The notes under the pieces were generated by a model. That model searched no databases. It was not told where the DNA came from and was given only the letters and a program-made list of their open reading frames with translations. From contig WTGF01000013.1 of assembly GCA_011525385.1 (NCBI GenBank), forward strand, positions 1 through 64,000: a stretch of DNA of 64,000 nt. Reading direction: 5' to 3'. Position numbers and translations under genes: made by a program. Every line of letters begins with the position of its first letter. The stretch's first letter is position 1. The DNA is from Chloroflexota bacterium. Its GTDB lineage: Bacteria; Chloroflexota; Anaerolineae; Aggregatilineales; Phototrophicaceae. Positions 10,040 through 18,761 of the stretch are shown here, piece by piece.

Positions 10040-10085
10040 TTGATGCGCATATAAACCTGTCCGCTTTTACGCGAAAGGCCCGCAA

Positions 10086-12170
10086 ATGATGCTCGAACCC
10101 GCTGATATTTTCCCGCGAGCCGGCGATGCCGCTCCGCTTGTCTACGACCCGGATGTTCATCTGGTCGCCAATACCATCGATAATGGCGTCTTTCACAGTG
10201 CCTGGATGTCCGCCGAGTATGCCGTCGCCTTGGTTGAGAGCGGTTCGCCAGCCGAGATTGAACGTGCCGAAGCGGTAATCGATGCCGTCCTGGACTGCCA
10301 GGACATGGACCCGCGTTCGCCCCATTACGGCAACTTCAAATGGGAGCATGAAGACGAAGCGGTTGAAGACTTGAATGCCGTGCAATTTGTGCTCGTCCGG
10401 CTGACACCGTTGCTGTTGAATCATGCCGAGCGCCTTCCAAAGGAACTCGTCGAGCGCGTCAAGGCGCGCATCCGCCTGGGCTTGGACGAAATCCGCCGGA
10501 TTGATGTTTCTCCCGTTTATTCAAACATCGTCGCCCAGGATATTGCCAACTCCATACTGGGCGGCCAGCTCTTGAACCTTCCGGAATACACCCAGCGCGG
10601 CATAGCGAAACTTCGAAAGTGGCTGAGCGTCATCGATGAGAGCGGCATCCCGCATGAATACAACAGTCCGACCTACTCATTCGTATGTATCGAAGCGCTG
10701 CACAAGATAGCCGCGTTTTCGGATCAGGCCCAAGCTTGCTTGCTGGCGCGGCTGATCATAGCGCGAATCGGATTAAGCGTCGCCCTGCGCCTGCATCCTG
10801 AAACGGGGCGCCTCGCGCCGCCGCATTGCCGCGCCTATTATCCGGCATTGGTCTGCGCAACGGTCCCCGAGGCCTCCGTATTCGCCCGGATGATGGAAGA
10901 AGGGCTACTCCCAGCCTGGCTTGAGACAGTGCGGAAGCACCGCCCCATCCCGCTGGAAGTGAGCGAAACTTCCGATGCCGGCGCTGGCGTCGTTATCAGC
11001 AGCTACCTGCATTCTGAATTCAGCATCGGCTTGGCGACGCAAGAGTTGGCGACGCAATCGAACCGTTTCATCAGCAACCAGTCGAACGTCTTCTCGATCC
11101 AGTACACAAGACAGAACAAGCCCAATCCGGGCGTGGTTTTCTCCCGCTATTTGATCAATGACAAGTGGCTGGGCGACTACCGAACCACGCCTTCGCGATC
11201 CAATGATCAGGTCTTCCGCGATGAAGGCAGTTTTCGCGGCGTACTCGCGGGTTCGCGCGCTTTCGGCTTGTACACATCACGAGAATTGGACGCCTGGTCC
11301 CGCTGTTTCAGCGCCAAAGCCGCCTTGATCTGGAGTAACGCGGAAGACGTCGATGAGATCTGGATCGATGGTACGAGCCTCGGGGATCTTCCGGCAAAGG
11401 TTCCCGAGGGCTCAACCATTGTGGTGGGATGCGGCGATGTCTATATCCTGATTCGTCCGCTTGAGCGCGCCAAGCTCGGGCTTGAAGCGCCCATCATCAT
11501 TGCGGAGCGAAAGGGCTGTCTGGCGCTTGAGATCTACAACTATCGCGGACCTGAGAAAACCTTTTGGGAATTGGCTAATCCCGGCGCGTTTTTCCAGGGC
11601 TACGTCCACAACGGCTTTTTCGTTGAAGTCACGTCAAAAAGCCGATGCGGCAGCGCCAGAGACCTGCACGAGGCCTACGCAGCCGGGCAGCTTGTCGAAG
11701 ATCTTGAGGACGCGCAAACCTTTGACGGTTCCACTCCGCGGCAATGGAGCCTGGCTTATAACCGGGACGATCGCGCGCTTGGTATTGACGTCGATCTTAT
11801 GCGCTGGCGGATAGAGCGGCGCTGGGACCAACGGGGGGATCTCGGCTTCCCGATGCTGGCTTCCCCCGTCGCCCTCGGGAGCCGCTCGGGACTGATTGAG
11901 CTGGGGAAGGCGCGCTTGTCCTGCGGCCGGGATGCCGCCTGGCTGCTTGGCATCCCCGAGGCTGACCTGTGGGTTGGCGCCTTTCATGGTCCCGAGGCCT
12001 CGGCCTTGACGCTGGACCTTGCGGAGAACCAAGTCCACCTTGAGAGTTTGGAAGCCGGCATGGTGGTCTGGGATAAAGGGCATGTCACCATTGACGCGCT
12101 GGGGCTGCAAGCCGAGCCGCGCGTGCTCGGCGCGAAAACCCTGCATGTCATAAGCCGCGATGAGGGCTGA
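10086..12170 (+). CDS. large protein of unknown function, lyase-like architecture
   Basis: I do not recognise the family. The 694-residue product has no signal peptide. Its first 300 residues are helical with repeated helix pairs, including the conserved-looking stretch IPHEYNSPTYSFVCIEAL (about 196-213). The second half is rich in beta strands (for example GSTIVVGCGDVYILIRPLER). A helical toroid followed by a beta sandwich is the layout of polysaccharide lyases and of several glycosidase families. Position supports a role in uronic polysaccharide breakdown: it follows the sulfatase/importer genes by 46 bases and ends 9 bases from the convergent GH88 gene, whose enzyme acts on lyase products. 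That role is inference. Start at 10086 or 10089 (two ATG codons) after AAAGG. Confidence 0.6.
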   Translation: MMLEPADIFPRAGDAAPLVYDPDVHLVANTIDNGVFHSAWMSAEYAVALVESGSPAEIERAEAVIDAVLDCQDMDPRSPHYGNFKWEHEDEAVEDLNAVQFVLVRLTPLLLNHAERLPKELVERVKARIRLGLDEIRRIDVSPVYSNIVAQDIANSILGGQLLNLPEYTQRGIAKLRKWLSVIDESGIPHEYNSPTYSFVCIEALHKIAAFSDQAQACLLARLIIARIGLSVALRLHPETGRLAPPHCRAYYPALVCATVPEASVFARMMEEGLLPAWLETVRKHRPIPLEVSETSDAGAGVVISSYLHSEFSIGLATQELATQSNRFISNQSNVFSIQYTRQNKPNPGVVFSRYLINDKWLGDYRTTPSRSNDQVFRDEGSFRGVLAGSRAFGLYTSRELDAWSRCFSAKAALIWSNAEDVDEIWIDGTSLGDLPAKVPEGSTIVVGCGDVYILIRPLERAKLGLEAPIIIAERKGCLALEIYNYRGPEKTFWELANPGAFFQGYVHNGFFVEVTSKSRCGSARDLHEAYAAGQLVEDLEDAQTFDGSTPRQWSLAYNRDDRALGIDVDLMRWRIERRWDQRGDLGFPMLASPVALGSRSGLIELGKARLSCGRDAAWLLGIPEADLWVGAFHGPEASALTLDLAENQVHLESLEAGMVVWDKGHVTIDALGLQAEPRVLGAKTLHVISRDEG

Positions 12171-12179
12171 GGCAATGGT

Positions 12180-13328
12180 CTAGGGGGCTGGCCGCGCCGG
12201 TACGGATGGTTTCTCCTCACTCAAGCTGTGCAGCGCGTCAAGCAGCGCTTCCAGGAAGAAATACTCGCCCCACATGACACTTTCATTGACGCCCAAGCCT
12301 TTGCCCTGGTGATAGATCCCGCGCTTCAAGATGCCTTCCCAATGCGGCGTGTCGATTGCGAGAAAGCTTGGCTGCAAGAGCGTATCCAGAATCGTAAGCG
12401 CATAACCTCGATACATGCGCCCCCGAATAGCGTCGGCGGTCAGGTCGGCTAACTGCAAGAAAGCGCTGGCGGCAATCGCGGCGGCTGAACTTTCGCAGGG
12501 GTAAGCTGGGTCCGGCTCCGACCAGTCGTTCGGCGGCACCCCGTGGGCGGGGCTGCTTTCGATGTAAAAGGCGGCACAGTCTTCGGCTGTCCGCAGGAAG
12601 CGGCTGTCGCCGGTAAAGCGAAAGGCGGTGCCGAAACCGTAGATGGCCCAGGTTAAGCCGCGCGCCCAGGACGAATCGCCCCGCCAACCTTGATGGGTCG
12701 TCTGGCGAATGAACTCGCCTGTTTCCGCATCAAAGAGCCCTTCGTGCGAACTGCTGCCATCGCCGCGGACCAGATAGCGGCGCGTCGTAAAACAGTGCCT
12801 CGCCGCGTTTTCCCATAAAGTCGTATCGCCACTCTGCCGGGCAGCGTAGAAAATGATGCCCACATTCATCATGATATCGATGAAGAGACTCTCGCTAGAT
12901 ACAAAGGAGGGCAGATATTGCCCTCTTTCGCGAAAACGCGAACCGGCAGTGCGCCCAGCCTCAACGATGACATCTTTGATGAAGGCCTCCGGCGAATGAT
13001 CGTGCCAACGCTTCCAGGTCGACCAAAACAGAAATCCCAGATCATGGACCGCCCTGTCCGTCTTGCGATGTTCAATCAGGCGCGAATAATGTATGGCTTG
13101 ATCTCGCCACCATGATTCCTTGGTGTAGCTGTACATCAGCCACAATTGCCCGCCAAGAAAGCCTTCGCACCAGTTGGTCCAAGCTTCGCCACCATGCTTC
13201 CATTTGCCATTCCGCGTATACATGGGGAAGTAATCGGGATGAGCGGACAGCAAGTGTCGCAGTTGCTCCCCCGCAAATGCAAAGGCGCTGTGGATACGCT
13301 CGCTGAGACTCCGTTCGTTTTGAATCAT
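12180..13328 (-). CDS. GH88 unsaturated glucuronyl hydrolase
   Basis: A 382-residue cytoplasmic enzyme of glycoside hydrolase family 88, which hydrates and removes the 4,5-unsaturated uronic acid left at the end of oligosaccharides by polysaccharide lyases. Two hallmark acidic motifs are visible: HDLGF (Asp96) and FIDIMMN (Asp151, the position of the catalytic aspartate in the family). The (alpha/alpha)6 motif RGLTWAIYGFGTAF lies near 220. An upstream TTG at 13379 is possible, but the ATG at 13328 has a strong AGGGGG site 5-6 bases ahead. Convergent with the unknown lyase-like gene. The substrate implies that a lyase acts upstream in the same pathway. Confidence 0.88.
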   Translation of the reverse strand: MIQNERSLSERIHSAFAFAGEQLRHLLSAHPDYFPMYTRNGKWKHGGEAWTNWCEGFLGGQLWLMYSYTKESWWRDQAIHYSRLIEHRKTDRAVHDLGFLFWSTWKRWHDHSPEAFIKDVIVEAGRTAGSRFRERGQYLPSFVSSESLFIDIMMNVGIIFYAARQSGDTTLWENAARHCFTTRRYLVRGDGSSSHEGLFDAETGEFIRQTTHQGWRGDSSWARGLTWAIYGFGTAFRFTGDSRFLRTAEDCAAFYIESSPAHGVPPNDWSEPDPAYPCESSAAAIAASAFLQLADLTADAIRGRMYRGYALTILDTLLQPSFLAIDTPHWEGILKRGIYHQGKGLGVNESVMWGEYFFLEALLDALHSLSEEKPSVPARPAP

Positions 13329-13542
13329 ATGACCCCCTAATGTTTTTAGACTTCGGCAGGCCAGGTTCGAATTTGGCAAGCATGGCTATGGAGCCAGCCT
13401 GCCTATTCAATTGGCATGGATCGATTATAGTTCAGAATACATGACGCGGGCGCGTCCAGCCGTTGCAGAGCCTCTCAATTAAGGCTGCTGATTGCCGATA
13501 ACGGATAGGGCGCCGCCGCGGCCAACTTATCCGCGCGTCCTT

Positions 13543-13571
13543 TTGACAGCCGCGCTGTATTCACCTATTAT
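13543..13571 (+). promoter_or_regulatory. strong sigma-70 promoter for the CoA-transferase operon
   Basis: TTGACA (13543-13548), 17-base spacer, TATTAT (13566-13571): 6 of 6 and 5 of 6 consensus bases at ideal spacing. It is the only clear feature in the roughly 300-base divergent gap between the GH88 and CoA-transferase genes. Confidence 0.78.
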
Positions 13572-13631
13572 GTTTGGGGTAAATCGGACTGACTCGACGA
13601 CCTCGAAGTTTTACTTAACTGGGACGGCTGA

Positions 13632-15230
13632 ATGCCAAAGAATAAACTCGCCTCACTCGCGGCTGCCGCTGAAATGATCCCGGATCATGCCATCGTTTCA
13701 GTCAGTTCATCAAGCGGCCTGGGCTGCCCGGACGCAACCCTGAAGGCAATAGGCCAGCGCTTCGATAAAACAGGCGCGCCGCGTAACATCACGACCATCC
13801 ATCCAATCGCAGCCGGTGATATGTACGGCATCAATGGCATCGATCACATTGCCAAGAAGGGCTTGCTCAAGCGCGTCATAGCCGGTTCATATCCAAGCGG
13901 ACCGTCTTCGCGGGAGTCGCCGCGAATCTGGCAAATGATTCACAACAATGAGGTCGAAGCCTATAACTTGCCCAGCGGCATTATTTTCCATATGCACCGA
14001 GAAGCCGCCGCAAAACGCCCCGGTATCCTGACAAAGATCGGCTGGGATACAGTCGTTGATCCCGCGCATCGCGGCGGGAAAATGAATAGTATTACCGGGG
14101 AAGATATCGTTACACGGGTTGAGTTCGCCGGCGAGGAATGGCTCTTCTACAAGTCAATTCCCGTTGATGTCGCCATCGTTCGCGGGACAACCGCCGACGA
14201 AGCCGGCAATCTGTCGATGGAGCACGAAGGCGCCTATCTGGGCGCCTTGGACCAGGCTTTAGCCGCGCGCAACAACGGCGGTATCGTCATCGCGCAGGTC
14301 AAGCGCATCGCTCCCTACGGCAGTTTACCGCCGCAGTCCATTCGCGTGCCCAGCACGCTGATAGATTGCATCGTCCTCGATCCGGAGCAATTGCAGACCA
14401 CGCAAACCCAGTATGAACCCGCGATCAGCGGTGAGCTGCGGCGCCCAATGACCAGTTTCCCCCACGTGGAATGGGGCGTCTCCAAGGTCATCGCCAGGCG
14501 CGCCGCCATGACACTCAGGGAGGGCGAAACAGTTAATCTCGGCTTTGGTATTTCCGCGCTTGTTCCATATGTTCTGCTGGAAGAAGGGCTGCATGGTTCG
14601 GTCACATGGGTGATAGAACAGGGCGCGGTCGGAGGGCTGCCCCTACAGGATTTTCAGTTTGGCTGCGCCTCCAACCTCGAAGCCATTATCGCCTCGCCTG
14701 ACCAATTCACCTACTTCCAAGGCGCTGGTTTTGATCGCAGTTTGCTGTCATTTATGGAAGTGGACGCAGCGGGTAGTGTTAATGTGTCCCGGCTTGCGTC
14801 CAAACCCCACGTTACCGCGGGTATCGGCGGCTTCATCGATATAACATCGGGGGCAAAAAATATCGTGTTCAGCGGCGCTTTCACCGCCGGAGGTCTCAAA
14901 CTCGCAATTGACGACGGGCAGCTTCGGATTCTGCAAGAAGGACGCTTCAAGAAATTTGTCCCCAACATAGAAGAAGTCACCTTCAGCGGCCTGCGCGCTC
15001 GTGAAACGGGCCAGAAGGTGACTTACATCACTGAGCGCTGCGTCATCAGTTTGGAGCCGCAAGGCCTGACCGTGACAGAGATTGCGCCGGGCATAGGCCT
15101 GGAAGAGGATGTGCTTTGTCAGGCGGGTATAGACTTGCATGTCAGCCCAAATCTTACTGTGATGGATGCGCAGTTGTTTTCACCCGAGCTGATGCGCCTG
15201 GAACTTGACGGCGACAAGGGGTCCTCGTGA
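13632..15230 (+). CDS. family I CoA-transferase (acetate/3-oxoacid CoA-transferase-like)
   Basis: Single-chain enzyme of 532 residues carrying both halves (alpha 1-270, beta 280-532) of a family I CoA-transferase, like YdiF. It moves CoA between carboxylic acids through a glutamyl-CoA intermediate; the expected glutamate is Glu329 in VIEQGAVGG. Other family stretches include GTTADEAGNLSMEHEG (about 185-200), LGFGISALVP and GGFIDI. It overlaps the next gene by 4 bases (GTGA), so the two act together in activating and hydrating an acyl chain. The natural acid is not evident. Confidence 0.88.
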   Translation: MPKNKLASLAAAAEMIPDHAIVSVSSSSGLGCPDATLKAIGQRFDKTGAPRNITTIHPIAAGDMYGINGIDHIAKKGLLKRVIAGSYPSGPSSRESPRIWQMIHNNEVEAYNLPSGIIFHMHREAAAKRPGILTKIGWDTVVDPAHRGGKMNSITGEDIVTRVEFAGEEWLFYKSIPVDVAIVRGTTADEAGNLSMEHEGAYLGALDQALAARNNGGIVIAQVKRIAPYGSLPPQSIRVPSTLIDCIVLDPEQLQTTQTQYEPAISGELRRPMTSFPHVEWGVSKVIARRAAMTLREGETVNLGFGISALVPYVLLEEGLHGSVTWVIEQGAVGGLPLQDFQFGCASNLEAIIASPDQFTYFQGAGFDRSLLSFMEVDAAGSVNVSRLASKPHVTAGIGGFIDITSGAKNIVFSGAFTAGGLKLAIDDGQLRILQEGRFKKFVPNIEEVTFSGLRARETGQKVTYITERCVISLEPQGLTVTEIAPGIGLEEDVLCQAGIDLHVSPNLTVMDAQLFSPELMRLELDGDKGSS

Positions 15231-16000
15231 GCAAAGTCGAATTGTTTGTCCAGGGACATATCGCTCATATTCAGCTGAACCGTCCCGAAAAGCTGAATGC
15301 GATTGATGGTGACATGCTCGTCCAGATGGGCGAGTTTATCGAGCAACTGGATCGCAACGACCAGGCGCGCGTGCTTGTCATTCGCGCGCGGGGCGAGCGG
15401 GCATTTTGCGTCGGCGCCGATATCCAGGCTTGGACATCGCTTGCTCCCCTGGATATGTGGCGACACTGGATACGTGATGGCCATCGCTTGTTTGATCGTA
15501 TTGCGGGGCTCCGCCAACCGGTGATCGCTGTTCTTAATGGCTTCACATTAGGCGGCGGTTTAGAACTTGCCTTGGCAGCCGATATTCGTCTGGCAGCCGA
15601 CGAGATAGAACTCGGTTTTCCCGAAGCGTCAATTGCGACGGTGCCGGGCTGGGGAGGAACACATCGCTTGCCCGCCTTGATAGGCGCCGGACGCGCGAAA
15701 CAAATGATTTTCTCCGCAGAACGTATTTCGGCGACAACAGCGGAACATTGGGGGCTGGTCAACGAAGTCTTGCCGCGTGATCAATTGGACAGCCGCGCCG
15801 ATGAACTGGCGCGGCAGATTGCGGCGAATGCGCCTTTAGCTGTGCAATTTGCCAAGCAAGCTATCAATGGCGCGCTTCAGGGCACGGCGGGTTCTACACT
15901 GGAAGCTCTTGCCGGCGCGCTTGCCGCCCACAGTCAAGATGCGCAAGAAGGCTTGGCGTCATTTAACGAAAGACGCCCCCCGGACTATTCGGGCAACTAA
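15227..16000 (+). CDS. enoyl-CoA hydratase/isomerase family protein
   Basis: Crotonase-fold enzyme, 257 residues. It contains the start LNRPEKLNAI, the oxyanion-hole segment ERAFCVGADI, and both glutamates used for water addition (in GGGLELALAAD and in FPEASIATVPGWGGT), so it should be an active hydratase. GTG start overlapping the stop of the CoA-transferase. It forms a two-gene operon with it; beta-oxidation-like processing of one acyl-CoA is the likely job. Confidence 0.88.
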   Translation: MSKVELFVQGHIAHIQLNRPEKLNAIDGDMLVQMGEFIEQLDRNDQARVLVIRARGERAFCVGADIQAWTSLAPLDMWRHWIRDGHRLFDRIAGLRQPVIAVLNGFTLGGGLELALAADIRLAADEIELGFPEASIATVPGWGGTHRLPALIGAGRAKQMIFSAERISATTAEHWGLVNEVLPRDQLDSRADELARQIAANAPLAVQFAKQAINGALQGTAGSTLEALAGALAAHSQDAQEGLASFNERRPPDYSGN

Positions 16001-16069
16001 CACATCGGCCAAGTGACCGGCTCTAGTTGTCGCCCCACGCGCTCCCTTAAAGCATCTGCGACGCGACAT

Positions 16070-16372
16070 TTAAGCCGTGAGCGTATCTCCACGATAGGCG
16101 AGAACGATCTGAGATTCTGGCACGCCCCGCGCCTGCAACGCGTCCACCAGCAACTTGTCATGCCGATCCAGTTCAATGACCACCTGGTCACCTGCCAGGC
16201 GCGCCACCAGCACCGTGTCAACCAGACGCCTGTCTCGCACCCTAGCAATATCAATGATGGTGTAGATCTGCTCGGCTTCGTTGGCTGTCAAATATGCAAA
16301 GTCGTTCAAACCCTCGCCGGTGTAGCCTTGCAGTTCTTCCAAGAGGATTTCTTTTAGAGTGACGGTATCTAT
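16070..16372 (-). pseudogene. xisI: xisI-like gene with damaged start
   Basis: The reading frame encodes about 100 residues resembling XisI, originally described as a controlling factor for excision of the fdxN element in cyanobacteria and common in Chloroflexota. The C-terminal part LVDALQARGVPESQIVLAYRG is the clearest family match. The conserved N-terminus (DTVTLKEILLEEL) is preceded by ATA where an ATG would be expected (16370-16372), so only a TTG at 16342 remains as a start, which would drop 10 residues. The frame overlaps the end of the xisH remnant, the usual xisH-xisI order. Confidence 0.65.
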
Positions 16373-16784
16373 TTCACAATCTCCTCAGCTATCGGGTCAA
16401 AGACGACAAATGGTATCGACTCTGTAAGTCGCCCGCGAATGACCGCTTGACCTAGCGGTTGCTCAATCACGGTCTCATAGTCCGCTTCGCTTATCGCAAC
16501 GTACAGCGGTGTCATGTCACCGATATAATCCAGCGCAGCCCGATAGACCACAATTTTGTCCCACCAACATCATGAACTGGCGCACCGGTGACGGATCCAG
16601 TGACTTGACCTCGATAAGAACGATCTGATCAGTCCCCCGATTGCGCAGCGATATCGATGAAGAGCCTGCGAATATTATCCTCGTCTTCGGCCACGGCAAG
16701 GGCATACTGTTCTTTGATTATCGACCAGCCCGCCTGAATTAGACAACGGAGGACGATATCGTGGTAGCGATCATTAGCGGGCAT
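16369..16784 (-). pseudogene. xisH: xisH-like pseudogene with two frameshifts
   Basis: Starting at an ATG at 16784 with AGGGG upstream, the frame reads MPANDRYHDIVLRCLIQAGW and runs 51 residues to a TGA at 16629-16631. The homology then continues in a second frame (DQIVLIEVKSLDPSP, holding the EVK nuclease-like motif) and, after about 16550, in a third (VVYRAALDYIGDMTPLYVAIS ending at 16369). Put together this matches a full-length XisH of about 135 residues. Two frameshifts make it inactive unless they are assembly errors. Confidence 0.7.
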
Positions 16785-17248
16785 CTCACCCCTAGTCCAG
16801 CAGGTTGGGTCTCGCCGTCATTATAGATGAAATCCTGGAATATATGCAGGACCTGATTGCCCGACGTAATCCACCGGATTTGACCGCCAATCAGCCGCTT
16901 GACGCTGGTGCCCATGGTCGCGTCCCACTCTTCTTCGCTGAGCTGGGTAGCGCTGCCCCTGATTTCGATGGCGGCGTTGTTATAGAGGATGTCCACCGTG
17001 CCAAAGCTGGCCGCCGCTTGATTCACCATGGATTCGACTTGCGCCCCGCGCCGGACATCAGTCGATACAAACAGAGCGTCCCCGCCGGCGGCTTGGATCA
17101 GTTCGACGCTTTCCGTACCGGCGTCTTCGTTCAGATCGGCAATAACGACCTTGGCGCCCCCTTCGGCAAAGAGCAATGCGCTCGCGCGTCCAATGCCGCT
17201 GCCAGCGCCGGTGATAATGGCAACCTTTCCGTCCAGTTTTCCCATCAT
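16739..17248 (-). pseudogene. N-terminal fragment of a short-chain dehydrogenase, chimeric tail
   Basis: Residues 1-114 are a clear SDR N-terminus: TGAGSGIG cofactor motif, ADLNED at the end of beta 2, and ILYNNAAIE (NNA motif). After LSEEEWDATMGT (about 16907) the SDR homology stops, and the frame continues into unrelated sequence (QIRWITSGNQVLHIFQDF) before running antisense over the xisH start. The catalytic Ser-Tyr-Lys region is missing. A break at this point indicates a rearrangement junction. Confidence 0.7.
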
Positions 17249-17326
17249 TTGCCCCCAACTCGTTTGATGACGCGTTTACGCTACGCGCGCCGTCTCACGG
17301 TGCGTTATCGTTGTTGCGCCTCTTAA

Positions 17327-17695
17327 CTAATCCTCGATGATCGCTATCGCGCGTACCGGCGCCGCCGTTGTACCAACCCATTTAATTGGCAAGACGGACA
17401 GTTTGAATCCATGCGGCCGCGGAATCGCCTCCAAATTGCACATGTTTTCCAGGTGATAATATTCCCGGTCGATCATGACACGATGGGATTCCCAAAATTG
17501 TTTGCGCTCGAACATCGCCCACACTGGCGGATCCCGGGTGATGGCGTCGATGCCGGTGACTTTGACACCTTGATCGAGCAGCCAGTGGGTCGCTTCCTTG
17601 GACATGCCGCAATGCTCGGTCAAGTAGCGCTCTTCGTGGTTGTAGCTGCCGGCGCCAGTCATGATCAGCACAGTGTCCAGCGGCTCCCCCCACAC
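17327..17695 (-). pseudogene. C-terminal fragment of a cyclase-family (kynurenine formamidase-like) hydrolase
   Basis: About 122 residues match the C-terminal half of the cyclase/metal-dependent hydrolase family: HEERYLTEHCGMSKEATHWL, GIDAITRDPP and EREYYHLE-like DREYYHLENMCNL. The N-terminal part with most metal ligands is absent. The 5' end is joined directly to an SDR fragment at a G-rich stretch near 17696. Confidence 0.7.
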
Positions 17696-17696
17696 G

Positions 17697-17939
17697 CGTC
17701 AGTGGAATCCGCCCCACCAGCGCATTGTAAAAATCCTCGTCTTCCAGGTAATGTCGCACCAATTCGGTACGTATAAAGGTGGGCGCGATGCCATTGACAT
17801 TGATATTGTATAGCGCCCATTCGGTCGCGAGTTGCTTGACCAGCAGATTCATCCCGGCCTTGCTGCTGGTATAGGCGGCGAAACCGCGCCGAATGCCCAG
17901 CAGACTGCGAACGGAGGAAATAGCGAAAATGCCCGAGCA
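17697..17939 (-). pseudogene. central fragment of a short-chain dehydrogenase
   Basis: Encodes the middle of an SDR: AISSVRSLLGIRRGFAAYTS with catalytic Ser and the Tyr-x3-Lys pair (YTSSK), then INVNGIAPTFIRTELV. It lacks the cofactor motif and the C-terminus. It fits just after the N-terminal SDR piece at 16.9-17.2 kb, so both may come from one gene, now in scrambled order. It is fused to the cyclase piece on one side and abuts a Gfo/Idh piece in the opposite orientation on the other. Confidence 0.68.
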
Positions 17940-18471
17940 CTGGATGTGGGATCCGGACAATGGCAATGGCGCCGTCAACAAAAACACTTGCCACGTTTTC
18001 GATACGCTATGCTATTTCTTGGGAGAACCGGTATCAGTGCACGCTTTCGGCGCTAGCTATCACGGCGCGGCGCCCGCATTGCCTGATGGCATAGTCGCGA
18101 ATATCGCTTTCGAGAGCGGCGCCGTCGCTTCTGTCACTGGCGGTTCCTTGAGCGCGGATATTCTGCGGACGCCAACTTGGCTGGATGTCTATGCCGAAAA
18201 GGGACAGGCGCTGGTTACCGGCATCGAACACATGTTTGATACACTGACTTGGGGTAGATCTGATGACAGCAGTGAGCCCAATCGCCAACATTGGCCTAAT
18301 CCTCGGCTGCGGACTCTGATCGTGCAATACGCGATTGCAGAATTCGTCGATAGCTTTCGGACTGGTCGACAGCCCGAAAGCGATGCCGACGCCGGTCTCA
18401 AAGCGCTGGCGCTTGCAATGGCCGTCAACGAATCGACCGCGACGGGCGAAATTGTTGATTTGCGCAATTAG
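17930..18471 (+). pseudogene. C-terminal fragment of a Gfo/Idh/MocA oxidoreductase
   Basis: From about 17938 the plus strand encodes roughly 178 residues of the Gfo/Idh/MocA C-terminal domain: NGAVNKNTCHVFDTLCYFLG, then a beta-sheet segment and the typical end EFVDSFRTGRQPE...ALAMAVNESTATG. The N-terminal Rossmann domain is absent, so the piece cannot work as a dehydrogenase. An in-frame ATG at 17929 allows translation, but there is no ribosome site. It ends the 16.0-18.5 kb block of gene remains. Confidence 0.68.
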
Positions 18472-18693
18472 ACCGCCGTCAACAGTTGACAGACCTTTGT
18501 ACGCTCCTAGACAGAACCGAGCTTTTACAGCTGGAGAGCCGTCAAACTGGATGCCATTGCGGTGTCAAACCAGTGCATCAGTCTAGATTATCGACCTTCG
18601 CCGATACCCATTTGGCTGAGCGCGATTCTGTCGCGCTGCCCGCTGCTGAGACATGCGTGGTCACACTAAACTGCTGACAAGTCTCATCCACCT

Positions 18694-18722
18694 CTGTATT
18701 CATTTTCGTCCAGCAATATAAT
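18694..18722 (+). promoter_or_regulatory. probable promoter
   Basis: A perfect TATAAT at 18717-18722 with a poor -35 (CTGTAT, 18694-18699) 17 bases ahead, about 40 bases before the next start codon. Nothing else was recognised between 18472 and here. Confidence 0.45.
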
Positions 18723-18761
18723 GCCCGTAAATCTCTCTTTAAGTTGAATGGAGTTTCAACC

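Noticed and set aside
13360..13380. GGTTCGAAT, like a tRNA T-loop
   Set aside because: The flanking stem is imperfect and no acceptor, anticodon or D arm can be folded around it on either strand.
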